Below, piece by piece: positions 54,801-64,000 of a stretch of 64,000 nucleotides of DNA. Under the pieces are notes generated by a model. It made no database searches. It saw only the letters and a program-made list of their open reading frames with translations, and was not told the DNA's origin. This stretch comes from Xestospongia muta (taxonomy: Eukaryota; Porifera; Demospongiae; Haplosclerida; Petrosiidae). A program made the position numbers and the translations under genes. The stretch spans positions 3,263,501 through 3,327,500 of the forward strand of contig OY848926.1 in assembly GCA_963693285.1 (NCBI GenBank). The letters are read 5' to 3'. Each line of letters opens with the position of its first letter. Position 1 is the stretch's first letter.

Positions 54801-57800
54801 AATGTATTGTTTCATTACCTTTCCTATTGAAATATTTCCTATTTTTCAGGTGATAGTTTTCACTGAATTATCGCCTTTAGTCCGTGTAAAGTCAACCCCA
54901 ACATTGAGAGTAAATGTTTGCAAACTGCTCCAGTCTCAGCCCAAAAACAGAATCAAACTAATGGAGTATGTTTCCATATAATATCTTCTTCTATATCATA
55001 TCACATGCTACAGATTTGTTGAAAGTTATAAAAATGCATATGGTGCACTCCCAACTCCCACTAGGAGAAATGGACAAGATTTACAAGAAGTTTTGCATTG
55101 TTTTTCAGAGTTAGTTATTCGAGGAATAAAACCTGCTAATATGTTCATAGAGCTACGTGAAAAGAGTCCTCAACATGGTAACAGTTGAGTTGGTCATGGA
55201 GCTTCATTTTATTGTCTTTATAGTGGGTGCAGTTGTTGGGATACAGAAAAAGAAATTGGAAGATGTAGCTAAAGAATTTGTTGAGCTGTTATCAGCTACT
55301 CCTGAACACCAACTCCCACTTTGGTAATTGGTTTATTGTAACTATTATGATTAGCAATCTCGTTAATTCATTTAGCATAATACAGCAAGAACATCAAACT
55401 TACTTTCATAAGTCTATCAGAGTATCTGACATTCTTCCAGGAGAAACTGGGATGAGACGTCTACTTAGCCTATGTCCAGGAGTTAAGGTAACTTTTTGTT
55501 GTGTGCATAGTTGTTTTTAAATGGAAGCAGATGAAGAAAGCGCCAGCAGGATCAAAGCTGGGGACTATAGTTTATCTTGAAAATCCCCCTCCTTTTTCAG
55601 TGGTTAGTATCTATTATCGAGAGTATTCTTAGTTCTCTTAAATCCTTAAGACGCCTCCTCTTAATGTGTCCATAGCTAACAACAGTGGTATTATCCCTGA
55701 AGACAAAGTTGAGAAATTTAAGCAGGAATTACTTGAAGTTCTTTTTTCGACTCCCGGTAACGCATTAGAAGTATGCCGAATACCAGAAGAATTCACTCGC
55801 TTGTTTAAGCGACCTTTTGCACTCGCTGATTATGGTGGTCCAAGAAAAGTCACTCAATTGCTACAGTATATACCTGATGTTGTTAAGGTAATTTACTTCT
55901 AAGTAACTACTGGGAAGCGTTGGTGGTGTAATGGTTAGCATTGTTGCCTTCCAAGCAGTAGATCCGGGTTCGATTCCCGGCCAACGCATTTTTTTGGATT
56001 TTTATATAAAACTTTTTTATTCTTTTAGGTATCAGGAGAAGGAAACAATAAAGTTGTTGAATTAGTTCAAACACCAGAGTCACTGAAAGCAGACTGTGAG
56101 AGGAAGTTTGAGGAGTTACTTTTTCACATGAGTGATCACCAAACAACGTTGGATCGTTTCTTGTATGAATATGAGAGGTACTATGGAAAGAAGCTGTCTA
56201 ACTATTGTGGTCACCTTAAGCTCATCAATCTTTTGGAAGACATGAAGACCATCATTGAGGTAAAGTACATGGATAATTCATTATATTATAATCCATAACA
56301 TTTTGACTTTAGATCATGGGTTCTGGGGCTCAACGTGTGATCTGCCTCCTTCCTCTTCGTGTATTCGCCTGTGAACTCAGAAAGATTCTTGCAAAGTACC
56401 CACAAGGTCTTCTTCTCACTCAAATAGTTCCCGAGTATAAGGGAATGTATAAGAAAGAATTTGATGCTAAATTTTATGGCAAGAAAAAGTTGATCCAAGT
56501 ATTAGAAGCTATTCCTGATGTAGTTATGGTCAGTCAACCTCAATTACATAACAGAAGTTATCTAGCCCTTATAGTTGACTGGTGAAGGAGCAAAGCGAGT
56601 AGCTCATCTAAAAAAATTGGTTCCCAAAACTTCAAATGCAACAGCTACTCATGTTCCAACTCCAACTATGGAACAAGCACGTCAGATGTTTTTAGACCAA
56701 GTAACCTGTCTCTTGTTGGAGTGTCCAGGTCATAAGATGACTTTAGAGGCACTCTCAACATTATATTATGCAACTTTTAAGAATCAAATTAATCTTAACC
56801 AACTTGGTTATTCCTCAGTGAATGAAGCTGTCAAAGAGCTTCCTAATGTCAAGGTAGGTGGTGTACTCTGTCAAAATCTCAAACATTCTTGATTACATAT
56901 AGGTATCTGGACTTGGTGCTAACTCAGAAATACAACTACTTACTGCAACTGTTGTTGAATCAAAGAAGAGCCGTAGACGAAGGCAGTCATCATTAGGAGA
57001 GACAGAACAGAAGTCACAGTCAACAATACCAAAGACACCATCATTGCAGGGTATTTCACTGCAAACAGATCCATTACAGATAAAGACCACACAAGTTGAG
57101 TTATTACAGAGAGAGCCCATCCAGACTGGGGTATTACAAACAGAACCATTGCAGGCTGGGCCATTGCAGACGGATAAGACACAAATTGTGTCTGAAGAAC
57201 AAATTAAACATGACTCAGTCAGTGAGGAAGAGTTAAAAGGATTTTCTACCAAGATGTCAGAATCTACCTGTTTACGATTGTGTTCAGAAATTCATCGTCT
57301 TCTTCTCTCACATCCAGAGCATGCTATGACACTTAGTGAACTCTGTGAAGCGTTTGAAAAAACATTTGATCCAGCCAACCCACAAGAAAAAGATTTATTA
57401 TATTGTATCAATACTTATGGTGGAAAGAAAAGTTCTCATCGTTTTATGGTGAGTTGATATTTAATAAATAATGAAGATTTAGCTGTAAATATTTGATCTT
57501 TTACTCTTTGTAATATTTTAACCTTAGATCACCAAACCAACCCCTGGTATTGTTATAGTGTCTTTAGTACCTTCTGATGCTCTCTGGAAACTTAGCAAAG
57601 ATATCCAATATCTATTTGTATTTCGTCCTTGTGTCAACTTCACGATGTCTTTAGAAGATATGAGAGCTATCTACTTAGAATGCCATGCACACAAACTCAA
57701 TTCTTTAGTATATGCCCACGATCGAGTTGAGAAACTACTTAAACATAAGAGTATAAAACCAGTGATCAAAGTAAGCCACACCCATTGGTCATGATTTTAA

Positions 57801-59122
57801 TGATTGATCTATCATGTAGTTTGATGAACAAAACAGTTGTATAGCACTATCAATGAAGGCTCGATATGAAGTCTTTAGTTTATTGGCTTGTGAGCTGCTG
57901 TTTCATAAAGGAGAGGAGTGCACTTCAATGGATCTGTTCATAGAACATTATCGACATTATTTTGGAATTCCTTTGTTGCTAGAACAACTTGGTATGGAGA
58001 CTTTAGAATCTCTTGTTTTAATGAATGAAATATCTCCTTTCATTAAAGTAAGTAATTAAGCATGAGATAATTCAGCTCTATGAAGAGTTATTTTAATTGA
58101 CATAATGATGAACCACTTTCATTTTTTAGACTGTACCCGAGCCCCAACCTTATCTCTCCCTTACATCTCGAGGCCTCTTCTGTGAGCAACTCCGCCACCT
58201 CCTAACAGCTCATAATGGTCAGATTGGTCTTGACATGCTACCCACACTTTTTCTCTCTATGTTCCATAAACCACAAGACCCTAACATTTATAACTGGATA
58301 AGAAAACCTCTGCGTCATGCTAATCACATAATTCATCTTGCTGCAGAGGATATTGTGATTTGGGCTCCTACAGGCCATCCTTATCCTAATACAAGAATGG
58401 AGGAGCAATCGTTTACTGCTCCTGATTATTTAAAGGCAGATGATGATGAGCTGATGTCAGTTCCAGAAGAGTTATATGCTCATTATCGACAAATGGTGGA
58501 GGATCCGCTACCTGACTCAATCACTCTTGATTTTTTGGATGAAGATTTATTGAAAGAGGTTGTTAGTCAAGGCAGTGGTATAGAAGAAGAGGAAACCATT
58601 TCCAAAACAAAAACACACAGTAATCATACAGATGAGACAGCTACAGACGATAATGTTGTCTCACTTGATGAAAACTGTATACCTGACAATTTATCGGTTC
58701 CTCTTAATAGGAGCCTTAATCCAGCACTTGGACTTGATCACGGGCAGTTTGCGGGTATGGCACCAGAGGCTGTTCTTGAATTGATGAAAAAAGATATTCA
58801 AAGTACTTCAGACACCCAGAGTAAAGTCAAATTCATGGACACATACTTTGAATATTTTGGTGAGCTTTCTGCTCGTGAGATAGAGCGAGTGGAGGGACCA
58901 CCAAAACCCAGATCTAAAAATAAACGAAAGCTAGAACTCGCTTGTCATTTTCAAGGTCAGCCTTTGTCAGAGCCACCTTCCGTTGGGGAGGTGGTACCCG
59001 AGCAATCTGAAGACATTGAGTCATTTCTTTCAGAAGATGAAACTCATTTCATACCACAAGCCAGTGTAGACACTTCACTTGAATCACCTATTTCTGGTCC
59101 TACCGAGTGGCCCAACCTTTAA
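51826..59122 (+). CDS. MARF1: MARF1-like NYN/LOTUS RNA-binding protein with RRM and CCCH fingers
   Basis: Very large multi-exon gene. In order: an N-terminal RRM (HPVWVGNLHELVTEDELKQR, KQFGYINFVQKENAERAAKK); two CCCH zinc fingers (CSFFLDGNTCKNGNKCPYRH, spacing C-x8-C-x5-C-x3-H; CEKWVQKKCTNQYCPKRH, C-x7-C-x4-C-x3-H); an acidic Ser-rich linker; a NYN ribonuclease domain (VGLFWDIENCPVPITKSAFS, VVLVSGDINFSPELNDLRHV) with the expected acidic residues; a second RRM (ATVYVQGLPNMEPGKLRNRL); a Pro-rich segment; then about ten LOTUS/OST-HTH-like repeats to roughly 58370 and an acidic tail ending ESPISGPTEWPNL. MARF1 degrades or silences target mRNAs in animal oocytes. NYN, RRM and multiple LOTUS identify the family; the N-terminal RRM-CCCH block is additional to the vertebrate form as I recall it. 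Exons are phase-compatible throughout. Confidence 0.9.
55917..55988 (+). tRNA. tRNA-Gly (anticodon TCC) inside a MARF1 intron
   Basis: A perfect 7-bp acceptor stem (GCGTTGG with CCAACGC), D-arm TGGTGTAATGGTTAGCA carrying the A box, anticodon loop CTTCCAA with TCC, and T-arm CCGGGTTCGATTCCCGG carrying the B box. Discriminator A at 55988 is followed at once by a run of T, a Pol III terminator. It is very close to animal tRNA-Gly(TCC). No intron. It sits in sense orientation in a roughly 140-bp MARF1 intron (about 55888-56028). Confidence 0.98.
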
Positions 59123-59324
59123 GGAACTCAAAATACACACAGTATTTTTATAGATGTAAAACTATAACCTGAACTACCTTGGTTTTGATTCTTACTTTGA
59201 AATGAAATAATAATAAATTATAATAAAAGATGTGATTTGATCTTTAAAACATACATTTGTAAACACACATAACACAAGTGAAGTTGTATGGAGGGGAGAA
59301 GCTACCAAGACAGAGACTGGTTAT

Positions 59325-60329
59325 CAATGGAACTGGAATGTGGACAGGCCACTTTGAGGCACTTGCTGTAATGAAATTGACTGGAACCTAAACAAAATAT
59401 CATGACCACTAAGGAAAAGACATACGTTACCAGTCAGACAGACGATGGTAATAAAATCCATCTATTGTTCCTGTAGACTGATGCAGACATATGTAATAAA
59501 ATCCTGCTAAAGATGCACCATTAATATCAGTAATTCGATGATCAGGAACTAAAAATAACTCCTAAAATAGAGAGAAATAGAAATAATAATAAAATATATT
59601 TTATATTGTACAAAGGAGATGTATTGAACATGCAATGCAATGCAAGTGTGGGAGAGAGCATGCCACATGTACAGCAATGTGAAATAATTATTGTCTAAAT
59701 TATTGTAACAAAATATAAATTTGGATTGTTATTTTTTATTAGTTGGTTACATGCTTTCTCTACTTGTTTCTAGTCTTTGTGTGTGTGAACAGTCATGAAG
59801 GTAATAGTAGTTAGGGTTTAACCTTCCATCTCATAAAGATGTGATCACTGTCTTTTAATTGTTTGTAATCAAATTTATCCGAGTTAAAGCACTTTGAAAA
59901 ATTTCGAAAAGCTAAAAACTTTCCCCAATGTTTTCTGTCTACTTCTTCTGAGGCATCCCATTTCCTAGTTAGAAAAGGATGTTTTCCACCAATTATCTCT
60001 CCTTCAAAGAATGTGGTCAAAGTAGGAAATTCCTGAAGTAAATCCAAACAATATTGTCAAATGAAGTACCTACTAATACCTCAGTCAGTCCTTGTATTTT
60101 CAAATATCCGGAAAGTAGATCATTGTCATAATCAATATGCTATAAGACAAGACACGTTTTATCGTTTCTTTAATAAAATACCAACCTGAATAATGACGTC
60201 AACGTGATATTTATTCCCTTTACTTTGTTGGTAACCTTTAAAACAACTCCCACTTTGAAATGAAGTAGAGGGATAACCTAGTTGTTTACCAACGCCAATC
60301 TCTTCGGCTCTTCTGTCGTCTATATCCAT
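59325..60329 (-). CDS. GID4: GID4 substrate receptor of the GID/CTLH ubiquitin ligase
   Basis: Homologue of yeast Vid24/Gid4 and human GID4, the beta-barrel that binds N-terminal proline degrons for the CTLH E3. Landmarks: [97 protein letters not shown] and [20 protein letters not shown]. It ends [11 protein letters not shown]. The start [20 protein letters not shown] gives a short N-terminus compared with the longer disordered one of human GID4, leaving essentially just the barrel. Five or so exons with 40-230-nt introns. Its start codon is 48 bp from that of POLG2. Confidence 0.95.
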
Positions 60330-60377
60330 CTCTATAATTAATCGATTGTGTCCAGAGCTTAAGGGTTAAAAATAACA
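60330..60377. promoter_or_regulatory. Divergent GID4/POLG2 promoter region
   Basis: Only 48 bp between start codons. The POLG2 ATG itself lies in AATGGGCGTGGTG, another copy of the recurring GGGCGTGG motif, so the motif overlaps the start. Confidence 0.55.
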
Positions 60378-61360
60378 ATGGGCGTGGTGAAGGAGATGCA
60401 TGCAGTGTCAAAGATTTTTTCACTCTGTTGCAGGAATGGTTTCTTTATAACAAAATCAACGTCACCTATAGATACAATTCCTGGCATATTAAATAGTATT
60501 ATTGGTTATGGACCATTAGGTACTGCATTAAGAAGAAATCTACTTGAAGAATGGTGAACAATTTAAATTTCACCAATGCACATACATACCTTTTATTAGG
60601 CAATATTCCATTGTCACAACTTGTCATGCTAATGTTCAATCTATCCATTATCCGGTAAGATACCACTCTGTAATGAAAGTGTACCTTTTTCGCAGGGTAT
60701 CTGTTATGTTGGTTCCAATAATACCAAACACAGTAAGTGAGCTAGTTTAAATCAGATATCCATTAATGTTATATTACTAGATAATACTATACAATGGATG
60801 GTAGAGTATGCAGTCCAGATGAAGATGACATTACCTTTTGGTCTAACACACTCCACTATTGGTAAATAAATTTTAAAAAAACATTAAAATTATGAAAATG
60901 TAAATTTAAAGACCAAATTTAAACATTAATTTGTTATATCTTTGATTATGTATCTACAATATTCTGGTTCAATAAACTTAGTCTTGTGTAGCCTCCCTTT
61001 ACAATGGTCTGATGACATTTGGATATCAAACTCATTCTGTGGCATATATAACTGTTATAGTATATTCTTTTGTCATGAATATATCAATGACAAATATACC
61101 TAATAAACTAGATCAGTGAAGTTCAGACTAAAAGTAAATACTTAAGTAAATGAGTAAGATAAATGAAGTTCATCTATAAGGCCACCCCCACATAACATGA
61201 CAAATTAATTATTACATTTCAAGCCAAAAATGAGTTTGGTATATATATGTCACCATGCTCTGTCTCTCGTTGTAAAAGGAGTAACTATGTCATATTAGTA
61301 ATAATTATTAACACATGAACCATGACCTTATGAATTTAACTAGATTTGGCATTCAACAAG

Positions 61361-61416
<56 letters not shown>

Positions 61417-62491
61417 TGCTATATAGTAAAATTACAGATTATATTGACATCTTCATTTAGATAGTTCTACATTGCAACAAAGTACAACTCAGAATCCTTG
61501 TTCAGAAAAAATGACTTTGTCTTTCTTTTGTCATCATTCATTACACCAACAATGGTTGGTTTACTGGCAACGAAGACGATTAAAATGGTGGAAACAAGTT
61601 AGATCCAACAAGTCTACTTTAAATGTTAATATGACAATTTTAGTTTGCTAGATGCCCTGAAAATTTTGTCATTGAAGGGAATCACTCACTTCTCACAATC
61701 AAGGTATTATAAATACTTGAATTAATATTTCTATCTTATATATATAGTATGTATTACCAACTATCAAACAAGAAATGATTGTAGAAGATATTAATGTCCA
61801 CACATGCCAGTCATTAGGTATAGACCAAGCCATGTCTGTAATCACTGTCTCTACCAGACTAAATAACAGTATGTAAAATAGTTTGTATTCAATGTTATAA
61901 GTTAATAATAGGTTTATGGAGTATTTTAGTGGATGCTTTCCTTGATAACTACAGACAGTGGGGAGAACAGCCAGCTAATGTAAGAGATGTGTTAACTGGC
62001 TTATGCTTAATTTAGTGCATATAGGCACTTTTAAAGCTACACAGGAGATTGTCTCCAGTTAAAGTAGCTCTTTTGTCACAAGAAACGTCATCAGATCAAC
62101 AACTAGTAAGTAGAACTCCATCTCAACATTATAGTTGTCTCAGTTCTGTGACAAGATTGCTGAAGAGTTAAATTATGTTGGAATTATAGCTCAGTGTCCA
62201 AAAGAAGGCTCTTTAGAGAGAAGACTAGCACAGTAATATTAAATATGGCAGTACTCTGCTTGTAATACATGTATAGTCAAGATATCATAGGTACTCCATC
62301 TCGTGTACTACTAGATGATGACACACTAGCAAATGGCATTATTTATCTACAGGACAGAGACTCAGGATTATCAGTATGTTTAAATTGTCTTGTTGTTTAT
62401 TTGGAGTACATTGTAGGAACCCATGGAAAGTGAATCATTATTACATACTGTTCTAAGGATGTATCAGAGATATCATAAAGACATTCAATAA
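60378..62491 (+). CDS. POLG2: Mitochondrial DNA polymerase gamma accessory subunit
   Basis: Multi-exon gene related to POLG2, the processivity subunit of mtDNA polymerase, which has a class II aminoacyl-tRNA synthetase fold. The start MGVVKEMHAVSKIFSLCCRN fits a mitochondrial leader. GYGPLGTALRRNLLEEW matches the conserved GFGPLG motif. Further in are YWQRRRLKWWKQFARCPEN (RLQWWRKFA in human), LHRRLSPVKVALL and the anticodon-binding-domain end TPSRVLLDDDTLANGIIYLQ, then DRDSGLSEPMESESLLHTVL. Several catalytic synthetase motifs are degenerate, as in the family. A roughly 600-bp intron (60862-61460) carries a (TA)n tract. The stop is 11 bp from the RRS1 stop, convergent. Confidence 0.88.
60862..61460 (+). 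other. Largest POLG2 intron with TA microsatellite
   Basis: About 600 bp, AT-rich, with uninterrupted (TA)n at about 61365-61408. No gene or transposon was recognised. Confidence 0.7.
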
Positions 62492-62502
62492 TACTAAAGT
62501 CA

Positions 62503-64000
62503 TTATCTCTTCCTTTTCTTTGCTCTTTGTTTCATTAATTTTGTTGGTTTGGAACCAGCTTTACGACTGACACCTTTCTTTGATTTCTTTCTCCTTGTAC
62601 CTTCCTCATTCTCAGCTAACTTACGTTTATGCGTTCTAAAAAACAGTACATATATATAATACAGTCTTTGTGTCACCCACTGTTGTACACATGCTAGCAA
62701 CTGTACCAGTATAGACAACTAACATTACCTCTCCTTTTACCTTTGTTGTTCTGCAGCCATTAATTTATTAGCAGCCTTAGCAGTATCTAAAATCTCTCTT
62801 TTCTTGGAAATCTTTTCCAAAACACTTAAACCAAGTTCTTTCTCTTCTCCTGGTTTACTGACAACTGGCTGGAACTGCAGAAAACATATTTCAATCATTG
62901 TAAATACAATGTAACCTACCTTGTTTTTCTTGCCACTGTGTTTAGCAGTAGGTTCAGAAGACTATAAACAACAATAAAACAATTGACTACTTCAAGCAAA
63001 ACTAACTAGTTGTGGAGTAAATTTTCCAATAGATGCAGTTGACTTTCTTGCCATAGTCATTGCTTGTACCATCTAAACAATAATAGATTTCATAGAGTGT
63101 AATATTTATCTGTTACTTGATGTTTGTTTAAGTTCTTTGTACCGGCAGGAGGCAAAGGAACTGTACATACAATATACAACTATTAAAAGTAATATGTGTC
63201 TGTCACACCTTTGACTTTTCCACTCTTTTCAGTTCTAGCAATATTACATAATCGTTGATACTCATTTTTTGCTATCCTTTCTTTTCTAGCTTCTGATTTT
63301 TTCTCAAAAGGATCTTCATAAGGATCTGGTGAGAAAAATGTCAATGTGTTACCATGGTAGCCAACAAACTTGAATTTTTTGGAACTTCTATTAGCCATTC
63401 TTCTTTTGGATCATTAATTCTCTTATAACCCCATCGTGGTTTCCACTCCTATAGTATGTCACATGACTACCAGCAACAGTTAATTATTAATACCTGCGCT
63501 TTCTCATCAAACACCATCCTCGATCTTCTTTTCTTGTTGATACCCTACATAAAATGGATTTAATCATGTGACTATCACATGATAAAAGAAAGCATACTTT
63601 AGCTTTAGCAAACTGTTCCCACTTAGTGGGAGGTTTGGGTTTAGGAATCTTGAAAGAAATATTAAATGTTACTTCTGGCTTTCGAAAATAAAACATCTTA
63701 CTGGTTTTTCTCGAGGTAATATAGTTTTGGGTGGAGGTAGCTATAATATAACAATAGTTAGTAATGTTTATAAATAAAGTAGAGTATTGGATACCTGAGC
63801 AACAATAACATCTTTCTCTCTCTCAATGGGTAGCTATATCACAATAATATTGTTAATAAAATACATTATCTAATACCTTCCATATTTCATTGATCAATAA
63901 CTGAGTATTATCCCGCATGATCTGATGAAGATATTCATCTTTATTTTTTCTATATTCAATAATATAATAATATTTATTAACACCATCTTATGTAAGTCTA
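62503..64000 (-). CDS. RRS1: Ribosome biogenesis regulator RRS1, 5' end cut by window
   Basis: Most of an RRS1 homologue, a nucleolar factor that loads 5S RNP into pre-60S particles with RPF2. Read from the right edge: IMRDNTQLLINEIWK, LPREKPIPKPKPPTKWEQFA, KGINKKRRSRMVFDE, WGYKRINDPKEEWLIEVP, DPYEDPFEKKSEARKERIAK and NEYQRLCNIAR. Then VQAMTMARKSTASIGKFTPQ and a lysine/arginine-rich nucleolar tail ending KLMKQRAKKRKR. The order and motifs match animal RRS1. The first codons lie beyond base 64000. Eight or more short introns break an otherwise compact gene. Confidence 0.92.

Noticed and set aside
56893..57252. Cys/Asn/Gly-rich minus-strand frame
   Set aside because: Antisense of the repetitive LQ-rich MARF1 linker.
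51826..59122. Possibility that the RRM-CCCH part and the NYN-LOTUS part are two genes
   Set aside because: The exon at about 52410-53228 joins the linker after the fingers to the NYN start in one open frame, with no promoter-like gap.

Overview
This window is nuclear DNA of an early-branching animal, most likely a demosponge of the Amphimedon type. That is inferred from three things. The gene set is metazoan (SMURF HECT ligase, TMC channel, conventional PKC, MARF1, SOCS-box adaptors). Introns are very short, mostly 45-60 nt. Genes are packed at about one per 2.7 kb in AT-rich DNA. I recognise 24 protein-coding genes, two of them cut by the window edges, plus one tRNA gene. CDS coordinates run from first to last coding base and include introns. 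Exons were joined by eye from GT/AG sites and protein similarity, so internal boundaries are approximate.

Layout, left to right: LUC7-like (+, partial), TMF1 (-), POLR3E (+), conventional PKC (-), DRC3 (+), TMC channel (-), TMEM186 (-), KDEL receptor (+), ankyrin/SOCS-box protein (+), ZIP13 (-), TELO2 (-), SMURF (+), NHR/SOCS-box protein (-), IFT56 (+), RPL11 (-), discoidin-like/BTB protein (-), UBE2I (+), PLD6 (-), sphingosine kinase (+), Pkr1-like (-), MARF1 (+) with a tRNA-Gly(TCC) in one intron, GID4 (-), POLG2 (+), RRS1 (-, partial). Strands alternate almost strictly, so most promoters are short divergent regions (42 to 290 bp between start codons) and most 3' ends are convergent (as little as 11 bp between stops).

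The neighbours do not form a pathway, but themes recur. Ubiquitin/SUMO: SMURF, two SOCS-box adaptors, a BTB adaptor, GID4 and UBE2I. Cilia: DRC3 and IFT56. Germline/RNA: PLD6 and MARF1. Pol III: POLR3E and a tRNA gene. Mitochondria: POLG2, TMEM186 and PLD6.

Non-coding interest sits in the few large introns and one intergenic gap. These hold two TA-flanked inverted-repeat elements (one with a pogo-like transposase relic), a hAT transposase C-terminal relic, a 350-bp fold-back repeat, a near-perfect 63-bp palindrome, a 395-bp tandem duplication and several microsatellites. I saw no convincing novel multi-gene system. The most unusual coding observations are the extended MARF1 (RRM, two CCCH fingers, NYN, RRM, about ten LOTUS-like repeats) and an FBXL4-type discoidin domain joined to a BTB domain instead of an F-box.
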